From Cellulomonas wangsupingiae (GTDB lineage: Bacteria > Actinomycetota > Actinomycetes > Actinomycetales > Cellulomonadaceae), in contig NZ_CP101989.1 in the NCBI RefSeq assembly GCF_024508275.1, forward strand, positions 496,001 to 560,000: a DNA stretch of 64,000 nucleotides, written 5' to 3'. The notes beneath the pieces were generated by a model. The model saw only the letters and a program-made list of their open reading frames with translations, searched no databases and had not been told where the DNA came from. Both the position numbers and the translations under genes were made by a program. Of the stretch, positions 42,014 through 50,892 are shown in pieces. The number at the start of each line of letters is the position of its first letter. Within the stretch, counting starts at the first letter, position 1.

Positions 42014-43084
42014 CTACCCCGGTCCGCCGGTGAACACGCTGCTCCAGTCGTTCCTCATGCTGACGACCACCCACCCGCGGCTCACCGCCGCCGCCAGCAC
42101 CTCCTCCGCGCCCGCGACGTACTCGAACTCGCGCTCGTCGTCGTCGTGCAGCACCAGCAGGCGCAGGGCGGGGCCGTCACCCGTACCGGAGAAGGTCAGC
42201 ATCGGCAGGTCGGCGTTCGAGTTCCCCACCGAGAGGATCGGACGCCGACCTGTCCGGTTCCAGATCCGGACGGGCTTGAGGGCGCCGTCGTCGACCACGT
42301 CCATCGCCCCCTTGTAGAGGGGCTGACCCGCGTCGTCGTGCCGGTACGTGAGCCCGACGGTGCTGCCGATGAGGCGCTCGGGGGGCACGCCGTAGAGGTC
42401 CCCCGCGACGGGCCGTACGAAGTCGCAGTCGCCACCGGGTGCGACGTACACGGTGAAGCCGTTGTCCCGCAGGTAGTCCAGGAGCTCGATCATCGGCCCG
42501 TACACGCACGCGCGGTACGGCACGTGGAGCGTCGGGTGGGCGGTGCCGGCGAAGAACGCCCGCACGCGCGCCTCGTACTGGTCGACGGTGACGTCCTCGA
42601 AGGCCTCCCCGATCGCCGCCACGAGCAGCCGCAGGTCACGGCCGTCCCCGTGGTAGTGCTTGACCATCGCCGTGCCCATCCAGTGCAGGTCACGCGTGTG
42701 CGCCGCCCGCCAGGGCTGGCCCGCGCGCAGCGTCGGGTCGCGCCCCGCCACCTCGGCCAGCCGGCCGATCGTGAAGTCGAGCTGCACGGGCACGGGCTTC
42801 TCGCACCACAGCGTGCCGTCGTCGTCGACGACGGCGACACGGGCCGGCGGCTCGACGAAGTCCGGGCCGCCCCGGTCGCTGACCCGGCTGACGAAGTCCA
42901 CCACCGCCGACCGCGTGGGCCCGTCCACCCAGCTCGGCAGCACCTGCGGGCGCACGCCCTGGCGACGTGTCAGGCGCGACCGTCGCGTGCTGCCGCGCGA
43001 CGGGTCGGCCCGCCGTGCCGCGTCCCGCGTGGCCGCCCCGACGTCGTCGCGGACCGTCGGGGCGTGCCGCTTCCTGTCGGGCAT
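42014..43084 (-). CDS. HAD-superfamily hydrolase
   Basis: A 356-residue HAD phosphatase-fold protein. The nucleophile motif is VAVVDDDGTLW (DxDGT; first Asp attacks), the second motif is in the VAPGGDCDF region, and the metal-binding end motif is SVGNSNADLPML. The cap domain between them is large and helical, as in PSP-like HADs. The start is ATG 43084 (GAGGGGG 5 nt upstream). The N-terminal ~65 residues are Arg-rich and variable. The substrate is unknown. It is convergent with the hydrolase gene, 28 bp away. Confidence 0.85.
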   Translation of the reverse strand: MPDRKRHAPTVRDDVGAATRDAARRADPSRGSTRRSRLTRRQGVRPQVLPSWVDGPTRSAVVDFVSRVSDRGGPDFVEPPARVAVVDDDGTLWCEKPVPVQLDFTIGRLAEVAGRDPTLRAGQPWRAAHTRDLHWMGTAMVKHYHGDGRDLRLLVAAIGEAFEDVTVDQYEARVRAFFAGTAHPTLHVPYRACVYGPMIELLDYLRDNGFTVYVAPGGDCDFVRPVAGDLYGVPPERLIGSTVGLTYRHDDAGQPLYKGAMDVVDDGALKPVRIWNRTGRRPILSVGNSNADLPMLTFSGTGDGPALRLLVLHDDDEREFEYVAGAEEVLAAAVSRGWVVVSMRNDWSSVFTGGPG

Positions 43085-43225
43085 GGCGTCCCCCTCGGCA
43101 CCTGACGCCACGTCCGGCTGCGCCAGGAGACGGCGCCGTCCTGCCGTGGCGATCCCGGCCAGTCTTCTGCGGTGACCCCGCGTGGCCCTCACCCGTCACG
43201 GATGAGTCGGGCAGGTGCACGAGGT

Positions 43226-43256
43226 GCTGCGCCCCGCGTCGTCCACGGGGCGCAGC
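43226..43256 (-). terminator. Hairpin after the serine hydrolase gene
   Basis: GCTGCGCCCCG (43226-43236) pairs with CGGGGCGCAGC (43246-43256), an 11-bp stem ~36 nt beyond the serine hydrolase stop on the minus strand. No U-tract. Confidence 0.6.
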
Positions 43257-43291
43257 CGCGTCGCGTCAGGCGCGGTGCGCCGTCGGGTCGC

Positions 43292-44512
43292 TCACGAGCA
43301 CAGGACCGTGTCGACGAGGCCGATGACCTCGGTCGAGACCGCCGGGCCCGCGTCCCCCAGCATGCCGTGCATCGTCGTCGTCGCCACCGTCACGCCGCGG
43401 CGGCCGTCCGGCGAGACGCCGCCCTCGACCTGGTAGCCGGGGATCGTCCCGCCGTGGCCCCAGACCTGCCCGCCGCAGCTGAGGTCCATCGACATCAGGC
43501 CGAGCCCGTAGCGCCAGTCGGCGGGCAGCCCCATGCCCATCGGGATGGTGGTCGTCATCTCCGCCAGCTCGGCCGGCTGCAGCACCTTGCCGCCCAGGAG
43601 CGCACGGAAGAACGCGGTCACGTCGCTCGGCGTGGACACGATGTCGCCCGCGGCCCACGCGGACGACGGGTCGATGTCGGTGTGCTCGAACAGCCCCGAC
43701 CCCGCGGGCTCGGCGTGGTGCCCGTCGGGGTGCGCGCCGCGGATGGCCTGCTCGCCCCGGCCCGGCACGTACGTGTCCGCCAGGCCCAGCGGCTCGATGA
43801 TGCGCTCGGTGACGACCTCGCCCAGCGGCCGCTGCGTGACCCGCTGCACCACGAGGCCCGCGAGCACGTAGTTGGTGTTGCTGTAGGCGAACGTCCCGTG
43901 CGGCGTCGCCGGTCGCGCCAGCCCGAGGTCGACGAGCTCGTACGGCTCGACGTACCAGTCCTTCAGCGCCAGCAGGGACGGGGCACCGTCGACGACGAAC
44001 GGCGGCCCGCTCGTGTAGTCGCCGATCCCGCTGGTGTGCTGCAGCAGGTCGCGCACGGTGACGACGGTGCCGTCGACGCCCTCGCCGTGCACGACGCCCG
44101 GCAGGTACGTCTCGACGGGTGCGTCCAGGTCGACGACCCCCTCGCCGACGAGCTGCAGCACGACCGCGGCGAGGAACGTCTTGGAGTCGCTGCCGATGCG
44201 CACCTGCCCGTCGACGGGCACGGGCGCACCGGTGGCCAGGTCCGCGACCCCGGCGACGAGGTGGCGCTCGCGGCCCTTGCGGTCCGTCACCGTCGCCAGC
44301 GCGCCGGGGACCCCGTGCTCGTCGACGAGCCGGTCGAGGGTCTGCTGGACGACGTCCGGGCGTGGCTTGCCGTGCCCGTGCCCGTGGTCGCCGGCGACGG
44401 CCGCGCCGGGCGCCACCAGGGCGGCGCCGGTGAAGGTGCAGGCCACGGTGGCCGCGGCGAGCCACTGGCGCCGGCGGGCGGGGCGGGCGAGCGGGCGGGT
44501 GTGGACGGGCAT
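43292..44512 (-). CDS. Secreted beta-lactamase-related serine hydrolase (DD-peptidase-like)
   Basis: A 406-residue exported serine hydrolase. The signal peptide (~1-40, after RRRQW) precedes a His-rich linker (GDHGHGHGKPRP). Active-site motifs are S108-x-x-K111 (IGSDSKTF), Y-x-N (AYSNTNY) and H-G-G (WGHGGTIPG). This is the class C beta-lactamase / D-Ala-D-Ala carboxypeptidase fold. It probably acts on wall peptides or esters. It has its own terminator and is monocistronic; its promoter should lie in the 160-bp gap toward the Pr6Pr relic. Confidence 0.88.
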   Translation of the reverse strand: MPVHTRPLARPARRRQWLAAATVACTFTGAALVAPGAAVAGDHGHGHGKPRPDVVQQTLDRLVDEHGVPGALATVTDRKGRERHLVAGVADLATGAPVPVDGQVRIGSDSKTFLAAVVLQLVGEGVVDLDAPVETYLPGVVHGEGVDGTVVTVRDLLQHTSGIGDYTSGPPFVVDGAPSLLALKDWYVEPYELVDLGLARPATPHGTFAYSNTNYVLAGLVVQRVTQRPLGEVVTERIIEPLGLADTYVPGRGEQAIRGAHPDGHHAEPAGSGLFEHTDIDPSSAWAAGDIVSTPSDVTAFFRALLGGKVLQPAELAEMTTTIPMGMGLPADWRYGLGLMSMDLSCGGQVWGHGGTIPGYQVEGGVSPDGRRGVTVATTTMHGMLGDAGPAVSTEVIGLVDTVLCS

Positions 44513-44674
44513 GAGAGCTCCTCGGGACGTGTCGGACAGGTCGGTCGCGTACCTGTCCAGCGTCGTCGGAGGGGTGGGGCGGCCACCATGACGGCACCTG
44601 GTGCATCGAGGTGGTGCCAGCCGTACCTCGGCACCGCCCGGCACGTGCCCGGGGCGGCGTGGTACCAACGGCGC

Positions 44675-44965
44675 ATGACACGGGAGAGTGTCGGGCGGCT
44701 GCGGTGGGTCCTGCCGTACCCGCTGCTGTGGCTGGCCGTCGTCCTCGCCCGCGGGGCCACCGACGGGTGGGTGCCGTACGGGTTCCTGCTGCCTGCGCAC
44801 GGGTCCGGGTCGCTCGCCGTGCACGTGGTGGCGCTGCTCGGCGCGCTCGTGGCGGCCGGTGCGCTCGTGTGGGCGGCGAGCCGGACCGGGCCGCGGGCTC
44901 AGCGCTCGCGGGGGCGCAGCCGGACGTTCGGCAGCTCGGGGGCGGGCAGCGGCGGGCCCGCGTAG
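44675..44965 (+). pseudogene. Truncated Pr6Pr-family membrane protein
   Basis: The 96-codon frame from ATG 44675 has LRWVLPYPLLWLAVVLARGATDGW, which matches the LAYPLxYLxYxLxRG element of the second half of Pr6Pr (FAR-17a/AIG1-like) proteins. A last helix (LAVHVVALLGALVAAGALVWAASR) follows. Full-length members are ~210 residues with six helices; the first half is missing and the end runs on past the natural stop into the pirin gene's antisense strand. A truncated relic is the best reading; a short functional membrane protein cannot be excluded. Confidence 0.5.
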
Positions 44966-45888
44966 CCCTGCACCTCGCCGAACCGGCCCGGCCCTGCCGG
45001 GTCGCCCGCGATCGCGGCCTGCCACTGCGCGCGCGCCTCGACGACCTCCTCGTGCGTGCGGGCCACGAAGTTCCACCACATGAGCATGGGCTCGTCGAAC
45101 GGCGTGCCGCCGACCAGCACCGCGCGCACGGGCGCGTCGCCGGCCTCGAGGACGAGCGCGTCGCGCCCCGGCGGTGCGTACGCGAGCCACGCGGGGGGCA
45201 CGTCGTGCCCCTCGAACCGCAGCGCGCCGGCGTCGACCAGCACGGCGTGCTCGAACGCCGGGTCGACCGGGAGCGTCACGCGGGCGCCCGCGGGGACGTC
45301 GACCTGTGCGGCGACCAGCGGGGAGTACGCGCGCGCCGGGGACTCGACCCCGCCCAGCCTGCCCAGGAACACCTGCAGCTGCGCGCCGTCGACCGTCAGG
45401 CGCGGCACGTCGGCGACGTGCTCGAACGCGCGGTCGCCGTGGCGTGCCGACTCGGGCAGCACGGTCCACAGCTGCACGCCGTGCAGCACGGGCTGCCCCG
45501 GGAACCGCGCGGGCGTCGCCTCCTCGCTGTGGCAGATGCCGCGGCCGGCCGTCATCAGGTTGAGCTGCCCCGGTGCGATCGTCTGCTCCGAGCCGAGCGC
45601 GTCCCGGTGCAGCACCGCACCCTCGAAGAGCCACGTCACGGTCTGCAGGCCCGTGTGCGGGTGCGGCGGCACGTCCATGCCGCCCGTCGCGGCGACGTCG
45701 TCGGGCCCGTAGTGGTCCGCGAAGCAGAACGGACCGACGAGCGAGCGGGCCCGCGACGGCAGCGTGCGCCGCACGGTCATGGCCCGTGGCCCGCCGAGCG
45801 GCACGTCGCGCGGCTCGACGAGCTGGACGTCCGCGGCAGGGCCGGCGACGCACACCTGCTCGTCGGGGCGCGCCTCGAGGTTGGTCAC
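44899..45888 (-). CDS. Pirin family protein (cupin)
   Basis: A 329-residue pirin. The metal site is in PPHPHTGLQTVTW (His pair), with a further His in GRGICHSEE; then the pirin C-terminal cupin (PAFEHAVLVDAG, DALVLEAGDAP) follows. It may be a quercetinase-like dioxygenase or regulatory protein. GTG 45888 begins VTNLEARPDE. Its 3' end overlaps the Pr6Pr relic by 67 bp on the other strand, which shows where that relic lost its own stop. Confidence 0.87.
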   Translation of the reverse strand: MTNLEARPDEQVCVAGPAADVQLVEPRDVPLGGPRAMTVRRTLPSRARSLVGPFCFADHYGPDDVAATGGMDVPPHPHTGLQTVTWLFEGAVLHRDALGSEQTIAPGQLNLMTAGRGICHSEEATPARFPGQPVLHGVQLWTVLPESARHGDRAFEHVADVPRLTVDGAQLQVFLGRLGGVESPARAYSPLVAAQVDVPAGARVTLPVDPAFEHAVLVDAGALRFEGHDVPPAWLAYAPPGRDALVLEAGDAPVRAVLVGGTPFDEPMLMWWNFVARTHEEVVEARAQWQAAIAGDPAGPGRFGEVQGYAGPPLPAPELPNVRLRPRER

Positions 45889-46002
45889 ACCGGCCAGGCT
45901 ACGTGCGGGCACCGGCGAGAAGGGGGCACATCCGCGGGCGGACCCCCAAGGCTGTGGTCGAAGACGTGACCACGCCCGGGAGGCCGGCGGTACGGTCGGC
46001 GT

Positions 46003-46701
46003 GTGGCGGGGTCGGATGCTCTCGGGCGGGCCGGTGCGTCGTGGGACGAGGGGCCCGGGGCCGGTGCGTGGATCGGCGTGCGCCTGGGCGAGTTCGGGCA
46101 GAGCGTCGGGCACGCGGTGCCGCACGGGTACGACGCCTACGCGGTCGTCCCGCTGCGTCCCCACCCCGAGCACCCCGACCACCTCGAGGACGCGCACGCG
46201 ACCCTCGGGCGGGTGCTCGACGCGCTCGCGCCGGTCACGGGTGACCAGCCGGTGCACTGCGGGCTGTGGGAGGGCTGGGGGTTCCTGTTCGACCACGGTG
46301 CCGACCCCCGGTACGCGCCGGGGATGGGCGCCCTCGTCGGGTGGGGCGCGGCCGAGCCCTCGCCTGACGCCGAGGAGCTCGAGCGTGCGCGTGCCGCGGC
46401 GCGCGAGGCCATGGCGTCGCGGCGCGTCGAACGCCCCGCCGCCGAGCCCCTGCACCTGCCGCACCGCGCGTACCACCTGTGGACGGGCCCGCTGCGGGCG
46501 GCGCTCGCGCTCGCCGGGCTCCACGGCGACCCGCCGTCGCTCGTGTGGCCCGACGACCGCACGTGGTTCGTCGGCGTCCCGATCTACACGCGCGAGCTCG
46601 CGGTCGGCGGCCCGGGGCGCGTCGTCGACGCGCTCCTGGCCGACCCCGCGCTGGGCGCCCGCCGCGCCGCACCGGACGACCTGCTCGACGTCGACGACTG
46701 A
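46003..46701 (+). CDS. Hypothetical protein (232 aa)
   Basis: A 232-residue protein from GTG 46003. Visible features are an N-terminal GAWIGVRLGEFGQSVGHAVP element, DAYAVVPLRPHPEHPDH, a helical hinge (SPDAEELERARAAAREAMASRR) and a C-terminal domain with WPDDRTWFVGVPIYTRELAVGG. No family is recognised, but the codon bias and regular beta/alpha pattern look genuine. It is followed 66 bp later by the DHFR-like gene. No membrane segment. Confidence 0.68.
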   Translation: MAGSDALGRAGASWDEGPGAGAWIGVRLGEFGQSVGHAVPHGYDAYAVVPLRPHPEHPDHLEDAHATLGRVLDALAPVTGDQPVHCGLWEGWGFLFDHGADPRYAPGMGALVGWGAAEPSPDAEELERARAAAREAMASRRVERPAAEPLHLPHRAYHLWTGPLRAALALAGLHGDPPSLVWPDDRTWFVGVPIYTRELAVGGPGRVVDALLADPALGARRAAPDDLLDVDD

Positions 46702-46767
46702 CCCGATGAGTCCGGTGGGCCACGCCGGTCTGGACCCGTGACCCCCACCCCGACCGGAGGTACCGCC

Positions 46768-47376
46768 ATGGCGACCGTCGTCTCGACCCTGTTCATCTCG
46801 CTCGACGGCGTGGCCGAGATCGATCCCGCCTGGCACTTCCCGTACTTCGACGACGCCATGGGCGCCGGTGTCGGCGAGGACTACGAGGACGTCGACGTGC
46901 TGGTGCTCGGCCGCGTCACGTACGACTCGTTCGCCGGCGCGTGGCCCGACCGGGAGGCCGCGGGCGGCGACGACGCGTCGTTCGCGCAGCAGCTCGGCGA
47001 CACCCGCAAGCTCGTCGCGACGCGCGGCAGCCAGGACCTCGGGTGGCGCAACGTCGAGCGCACGGACGACGTCGTCGCCGCCGTGCGGGCGCTCGAGGAC
47101 GACCCGTCGGTCGGCAAGGTGCTGGTCGCCGGCTCGATCTCGGTGGTCCGCCAGCTCCTCGACGCCGGCCTGCTCGACGAGCTGCGCCTGTTCGTCCACC
47201 CCGTCGCCGCGCGCACCGGCGAGCGGCTGTTCGCCGAGGCCGACACGATCCAGACGTTCGCGCTGCGGAGAGCCGACCCGTACCCGGCGGGCGTGATCAA
47301 GCTGGTCTACGCCCCGGCCGGCCTGCCCGGGGCCGCGACGTACGACGACGCGAAGGAGCACCTGCCGGAGGCGTGA
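46768..47376 (+). CDS. Dihydrofolate reductase / RibD C-terminal domain-like protein
   Basis: A 202-residue protein with the RibD-C/DHFR-like fold: VSTLFISLDGVAEIDPAWHFPY opens it, DVLVLGRVTYDSFAGAWP carries the characteristic LGRxTY motif, and VLVAGSISVVRQLLDAGLLDEL is the glycine-rich NADPH region, ending in a DELRLFVHPV strand. ATG 46768 has GGAGG 8 nt upstream. It is a stand-alone reductase-like domain of unknown substrate, common in actinobacteria. Confidence 0.85.
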   Translation: MATVVSTLFISLDGVAEIDPAWHFPYFDDAMGAGVGEDYEDVDVLVLGRVTYDSFAGAWPDREAAGGDDASFAQQLGDTRKLVATRGSQDLGWRNVERTDDVVAAVRALEDDPSVGKVLVAGSISVVRQLLDAGLLDELRLFVHPVAARTGERLFAEADTIQTFALRRADPYPAGVIKLVYAPAGLPGAATYDDAKEHLPEA

Positions 47377-47451
47377 GGTGCGGGCTGCCGGCGGAGCGGG
47401 TCGCGGCTGCGACGGGGGCGTCGTCGGAGACGGGAGGTAGCGTCGTCGCCC

Positions 47452-47529
47452 GTGGACACCCGGGTCGCCGCGTACGCGGTCGTCGTCGCCGACGCGCGCC
47501 GGCTCGCCGGCCTCCCGGTGCGAGGCTGA
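47452..47529 (+). pseudogene. Possible N-terminal remnant of a NUDIX hydrolase
   Basis: From GTG 47452 the frame reads MDTRVAAYAVVVADARRLAG and stops at 47529. TRVAAYAVVV is the usual beginning of actinobacterial NUDIX hydrolases, but the NUDIX box never follows. The next gene starts 3 nt later. A relic is likely, but the match is short. Confidence 0.32.
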
Positions 47530-47532
47530 CCC

Positions 47533-47841
47533 GTGCCGTCGTACCGCGTCACCGCGCACGTCGGTCTGCTGCGCCCGGGCACGTCGGCACCCGACGTCCT
47601 GCCCGAGGCGGTGGCCGCCGCGCGGGCCCTGGCGACCGTCGAGGCGTTCGACGTCGGCGTGGTCCGCGGCCAGGCGCGCGTGACCGTGCGGTTCGAGGCG
47701 GACCACGACACGGCGGCGCGGCGGGTCGGCCGGGCGGTCCTCGAGCGGCTGGACGACCTCGCCGACATCAGCGACGGCCGCCTCGTGCGCCGCTACGGCA
47801 ACCGCTGGTACCCACCCCGCCCCCCGGGCCACCGCGACTGA
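47533..47841 (+). CDS. Hypothetical protein (102 aa)
   Basis: A 102-residue protein from GTG 47533. The pattern is strand-helix-strand-strand-helix: SYRVTAHVGLL, then PEAVAAARALATVEAFDVGVVRG and a long helix DTAARRVGRAVLERLDDLADIS, ending RRYGNRWYPP. It looks like a small ferredoxin-like alpha/beta domain. No family is recognised. The repeat cluster begins ~25 bp after its stop. Confidence 0.62.
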   Translation: MPSYRVTAHVGLLRPGTSAPDVLPEAVAAARALATVEAFDVGVVRGQARVTVRFEADHDTAARRVGRAVLERLDDLADISDGRLVRRYGNRWYPPRPPGHRD

Positions 47842-47866
47842 CCCACCCGCCCCGCCCCCAGGGCGC

Positions 47867-48175
47867 GAGAGAGCAATCCAGTCACATTCACCCTGGGGTG
47901 AGAGTGCCATCCAGTTGGGGGTCGCCCCCCGGATGGGGGTGAGAGTGCCATCCAGTCGGGGGTCGCCCCCCGGATGGGGGTGAGAGTGCCATCCAGCTCG
48001 CGCTCGGCTGTGCTGGATTGCACTCTCGCGGGAGGGGGTGGGGGGCTGGGTGCCCGGGCGCCCCCTCTCGTGCGTGACAGTGCAATGCAGCTCGGGCTCG
48101 GCGTACTGGATTGCACTCTCGCGGGAGGGGGTGTGGGGGCTGGGTGCCCCCTCTGGTGCGTGACAGTGCCATCCA
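47867..48175. repeat. Cluster of palindromic repeats, unit GAGAGTGC-ATCCAG
   Basis: At least six plus-strand-oriented units (from 47867, 47900, 47941, 47982, ~48074, ~48160) and two inverted copies (~48013, ~48107; CTGGATTGCACTCTC) fill 300 bp. The 47900-47981 part is an exact 41-bp tandem. The 47982 unit and the inverted one at 48013 can fold into a ~15-bp stem. The later part repeats at ~94 bp. A related solitary unit lies at 5942. No ORF lies here except low-complexity readthrough. It resembles REP/BIME elements. Confidence 0.8.
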
Positions 48176-48252
48176 GCTCGGGGCGGGTGTGCTGCGTGGT
48201 GCGTCCGTGCATCGGGGTGGTCGGCGGGGGAGGGGGCGGGCAGGCTGGGGCG

Positions 48253-49443
48253 GTGGTCGCACTGGACGACGTCGTCGACGAGCTCTACGGCGGGGCGCTC
48301 GACGACTTCGTCGCGCGTCGGGACGCCGCCGTCCGCGCGGCGCGTGCCGCGAAGGACCGGGACCTGGCCGGCCGCATCGGGTCGCTGCGCAAGCCGACCC
48401 TCGCCGCCTGGGCGGTCAACCTGCTGGTGCGCGACGACCCGACGCTCGCCGGCGCGCTGCGTGACCTCGGCGAGGGCATGCGCGACGCGGAGCGGTCGCT
48501 CGACGGGCCCGCGCTGCGCGAGCTGGGCAAGCAGCGGCGCGCGCTGGTGGCAGGGCTCGTCGCCCGCGCGCGGCGGCTCGTCGCGGACGCGGGCCAGAAG
48601 ATGTCCGCCGCCGCCGCCCAGGAGGTCGAGCACACGCTGACGGCGGCGCTCGCGGACCCGCGCGTCGCCGACGCCGTCGCCGCGGGGACCCTGACGCACG
48701 GCACCGAGCACGTCGGCTTCGGCAGCGCGGACGGGGGAGCGGAGTCGGCCACGGTGGGCGGGGACGGGGCCGACGGCGCGCGCGGCCGCGCCGAGACGTC
48801 CCGTGCGACGGACGCCGCCACGGGCCGTGCAGCGGCGGGACGCGGCGGCACGCTCCCCGGGACCGACGACGGTGGGGCGTCCGCCGACGCGTCCGGTGCG
48901 GGCGAGGAGCCTGCCGCCGGCAGCCGCGCGACGACGCGGCGCACCGCCGGGACCGCCACGAAGGGGGCGTCCGGCTCCGCGACCGGCTCCACGACGAGCG
49001 CCGCGGACCGCGCCGCCGCTGCCGAGGCCAAGGAGCGCGAGCGGCGCGAGCGCGAGCAGGAGCGGGCGCGCCGCCGCCACGAGCAGGCCGTCGCGGCGCG
49101 GGAGGCGGCGGAGGCGGAGCTCGACGGCGCCCGCACCCGGCACGAGGACGCCGCCGCAGCCGAGCAGCAGGCGGTCTCCACCCTCGAGGACGCCGAGCGT
49201 GCGTCGTCGGAGGCGTACGCCGCGGAGGAGGAGCTGGTGCGCGCGCTCGCGGACGTGCGCCGCCGGCTCGCCGACGCGCGTGCCGCCCTGCCGCGGGTCG
49301 ACGAGACGCTCGTCGCGTCCCGTGCCCGTGCCCGCGCGCAGGAGAAGGCGGTCCGGGCCGCGGCGCGTGAGCTGGACCGGGCGACGGCCGCGGCGGACCG
49401 TGCGCGCGCGGCGGAGGCCCGTGCGGCCGACGACCTGCCCTGA
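48253..49443 (+). CDS. Unknown coiled-coil protein (396 aa)
   Basis: GTG 48253 gives 396 residues. The N-terminal ~155 residues are a helical domain (VVALDDVVDELYGGALDDFVARR, LRKPTLAAWAVNLLVRDDP, AGQKMSAAAAQEVEHTL). A Gly/Ser/Ala/Thr-rich low-complexity stretch (~155-260) leads to a C-terminal Ala/Glu/Arg coiled coil (~260-395, EAKERERREREQERARRRHE). No family name is recognised. The frame upstream of 48253 is open through the repeats but has no coding pattern. Its stop is followed by a hairpin. Confidence 0.72.
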   Translation: MVALDDVVDELYGGALDDFVARRDAAVRAARAAKDRDLAGRIGSLRKPTLAAWAVNLLVRDDPTLAGALRDLGEGMRDAERSLDGPALRELGKQRRALVAGLVARARRLVADAGQKMSAAAAQEVEHTLTAALADPRVADAVAAGTLTHGTEHVGFGSADGGAESATVGGDGADGARGRAETSRATDAATGRAAAGRGGTLPGTDDGGASADASGAGEEPAAGSRATTRRTAGTATKGASGSATGSTTSAADRAAAAEAKERERREREQERARRRHEQAVAAREAAEAELDGARTRHEDAAAAEQQAVSTLEDAERASSEAYAAEEELVRALADVRRRLADARAALPRVDETLVASRARARAQEKAVRAAARELDRATAAADRARAAEARAADDLP

Positions 49444-49452
49444 CCGCCGGAG

Positions 49453-49495
49453 GTGTGCAGCGTTGGTCGCGCTGGACGCCCCGAACTCTGCACAC
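49453..49495 (+). terminator. Hairpin after the coiled-coil gene
   Basis: GTGTGCAGCGTT (49453-49464) pairs with AACTCTGCACAC (49484-49495), 12 bp with one mismatch. It begins 10 nt after the stop codon and has no U-tract. Confidence 0.6.
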
Positions 49496-49583
49496 GTGCC
49501 GACGTGCCGACGTACCGGATCGCGGGCTCGCGCGTAGGGCCGACGTCCTGCCCGGAGGCGGCGCGTCCGGTCATGATGGGCCC

Positions 49584-50852
49584 GTGCCCACCGAACCGGA
49601 CGACGACGAGCTCGAGCTGATCCGCCGATCCGGCGCGGTCCTGCGGGTCGGTCGCCTCAGCCTCGCGTCCGGCACCGGCTCCTACCGCGTCAAGGCGTCG
49701 ATGGCCCGCGTGGCCCGTGCGCTCGGCATCGACCGGCACCAGGCGCACGTCACCCTCACCGAGATCACGACGACGTCGCACCGCGGCCGCTCGTTCCGCA
49801 CCGAGGTCACCGAGGTCCGGACCGTCGGGGTCAACACCGACCGGCTCGCCGAGCTCGAGCTGCTCGCCCAGCGCGTCGAGGCGCGCGCCCCCGTCACGGT
49901 CGACGACGTCACCACGGAGATCGACCGCATCGCCGCCAAGCCGCCGCTGTACCCGGTGGTGCTCAACGCGCTGTGGGCGGCGATCGCGTGCGCGGCCTTC
50001 GCGTTCCTCAACAACGGCGGCCTCGTCGAGGTCGTCGGGGCGTTCGTCGGCGCCGGGCTCGGGCAAGGGCTGCGGCGGACCATGCTGCACCGCGGGTTCA
50101 ACCAGTTCGGTGTCACGATGCTCGCGGCGAGCCTCGCGAGCCTGTCGTACCTGGGGTTCGTGCAGGCGCTGCACGCGCTGGGCGTCACGGGCGGCGTGCA
50201 CGAGGCGGGGTACGTGGCGGCCGCGCTGTTCCTGGTACCCGGGTTCCCGCTGGTCACCGGGGCGCTGGACCTCGCCAAGCTGGACTTCTCGGCGGGGGTC
50301 GCGCGACTGACCTGGGCGTTGATGATCTTCGTGTCGGCGGCGTTCGCGGTGTGGGCGGTGTCGATCGTCATCGGCCTGTCGCCCGACCCGCCGCGCGAGC
50401 TCGCGCTGGACCCGGCCGCGATGACGCTGCTGCGGCTGCTCGCGTCGTTCGTCGGCGTGCTGGGGTTCGCGCTGATGTTCAACAGCCCGTGGACGATGGC
50501 GCTCGTGGCCGCGGGCGTCGCGACGCTGCCCAACCTGCTGCGCATCGAGGCGGTCGTGCTGCTCGACTGGCCGCCGCAGGCCGCCGCGGCGGTCGCCGCG
50601 TTCCTCGTCGGGCTGCTGGCCGCGTGGGTGGCGCCACGCCTCAACATCCCGCGCATCACCGTGTACGTGCCGGCCGTGACGATCATGGTGCCGGGCGTGC
50701 CCGCCTACCGGGCCGTGTACTACCTGAGCAACGGCGACGTGACCCAGGCCCTGGAGTACGGGGTCTCCGCGGCGCTCGTCGTGACGGCGCTGGCGGTGGG
50801 CCTGGCGGTCGCCCGGATGGTCACGGACCGCGAGTGGGGCTTCGAGCAGTGA
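49584..50852 (+). CDS. Threonine/serine exporter (ThrE-like)
   Basis: A 422-residue ThrE-family membrane protein. The N-terminal ~125-residue cytoplasmic domain (DUF1212) includes SGAVLRVGRLSLASGTGSYR and THQAHVTLTEITTTSH-like strands. About ten helices follow, with the central NGGLVEVVGAFVGAGLGQGL and FLVPGFPLVTGALDLAKLDF, both typical, and a second repeat of the fold (IPRITVYVPAVTIMVPGVP). It should export threonine, serine and related molecules. GTG 49584 is the likely start; nearby ATGs are out of frame. tRNA-Ser(GCU) lies 80 bp downstream. Confidence 0.9.
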   Translation: MPTEPDDDELELIRRSGAVLRVGRLSLASGTGSYRVKASMARVARALGIDRHQAHVTLTEITTTSHRGRSFRTEVTEVRTVGVNTDRLAELELLAQRVEARAPVTVDDVTTEIDRIAAKPPLYPVVLNALWAAIACAAFAFLNNGGLVEVVGAFVGAGLGQGLRRTMLHRGFNQFGVTMLAASLASLSYLGFVQALHALGVTGGVHEAGYVAAALFLVPGFPLVTGALDLAKLDFSAGVARLTWALMIFVSAAFAVWAVSIVIGLSPDPPRELALDPAAMTLLRLLASFVGVLGFALMFNSPWTMALVAAGVATLPNLLRIEAVVLLDWPPQAAAAVAAFLVGLLAAWVAPRLNIPRITVYVPAVTIMVPGVPAYRAVYYLSNGDVTQALEYGVSAALVVTALAVGLAVARMVTDREWGFEQ

Positions 50853-50892
50853 CGTCGCCGACGCGCCCGGGCGCGCCCGGCCGGGCCCCGCT

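Noticed and set aside
47867..48175. CRISPR array
   Set aside because: Units occur in both orientations, spacing is 41 or ~94 bp and the intervening DNA is itself repeated, so there are no unique spacers; no cas genes.
44899..49143. 1414-residue minus-strand frame
   Set aside because: Only its last 329 residues are a gene (pirin); the rest runs through the opposite-strand genes and the repeat cluster.
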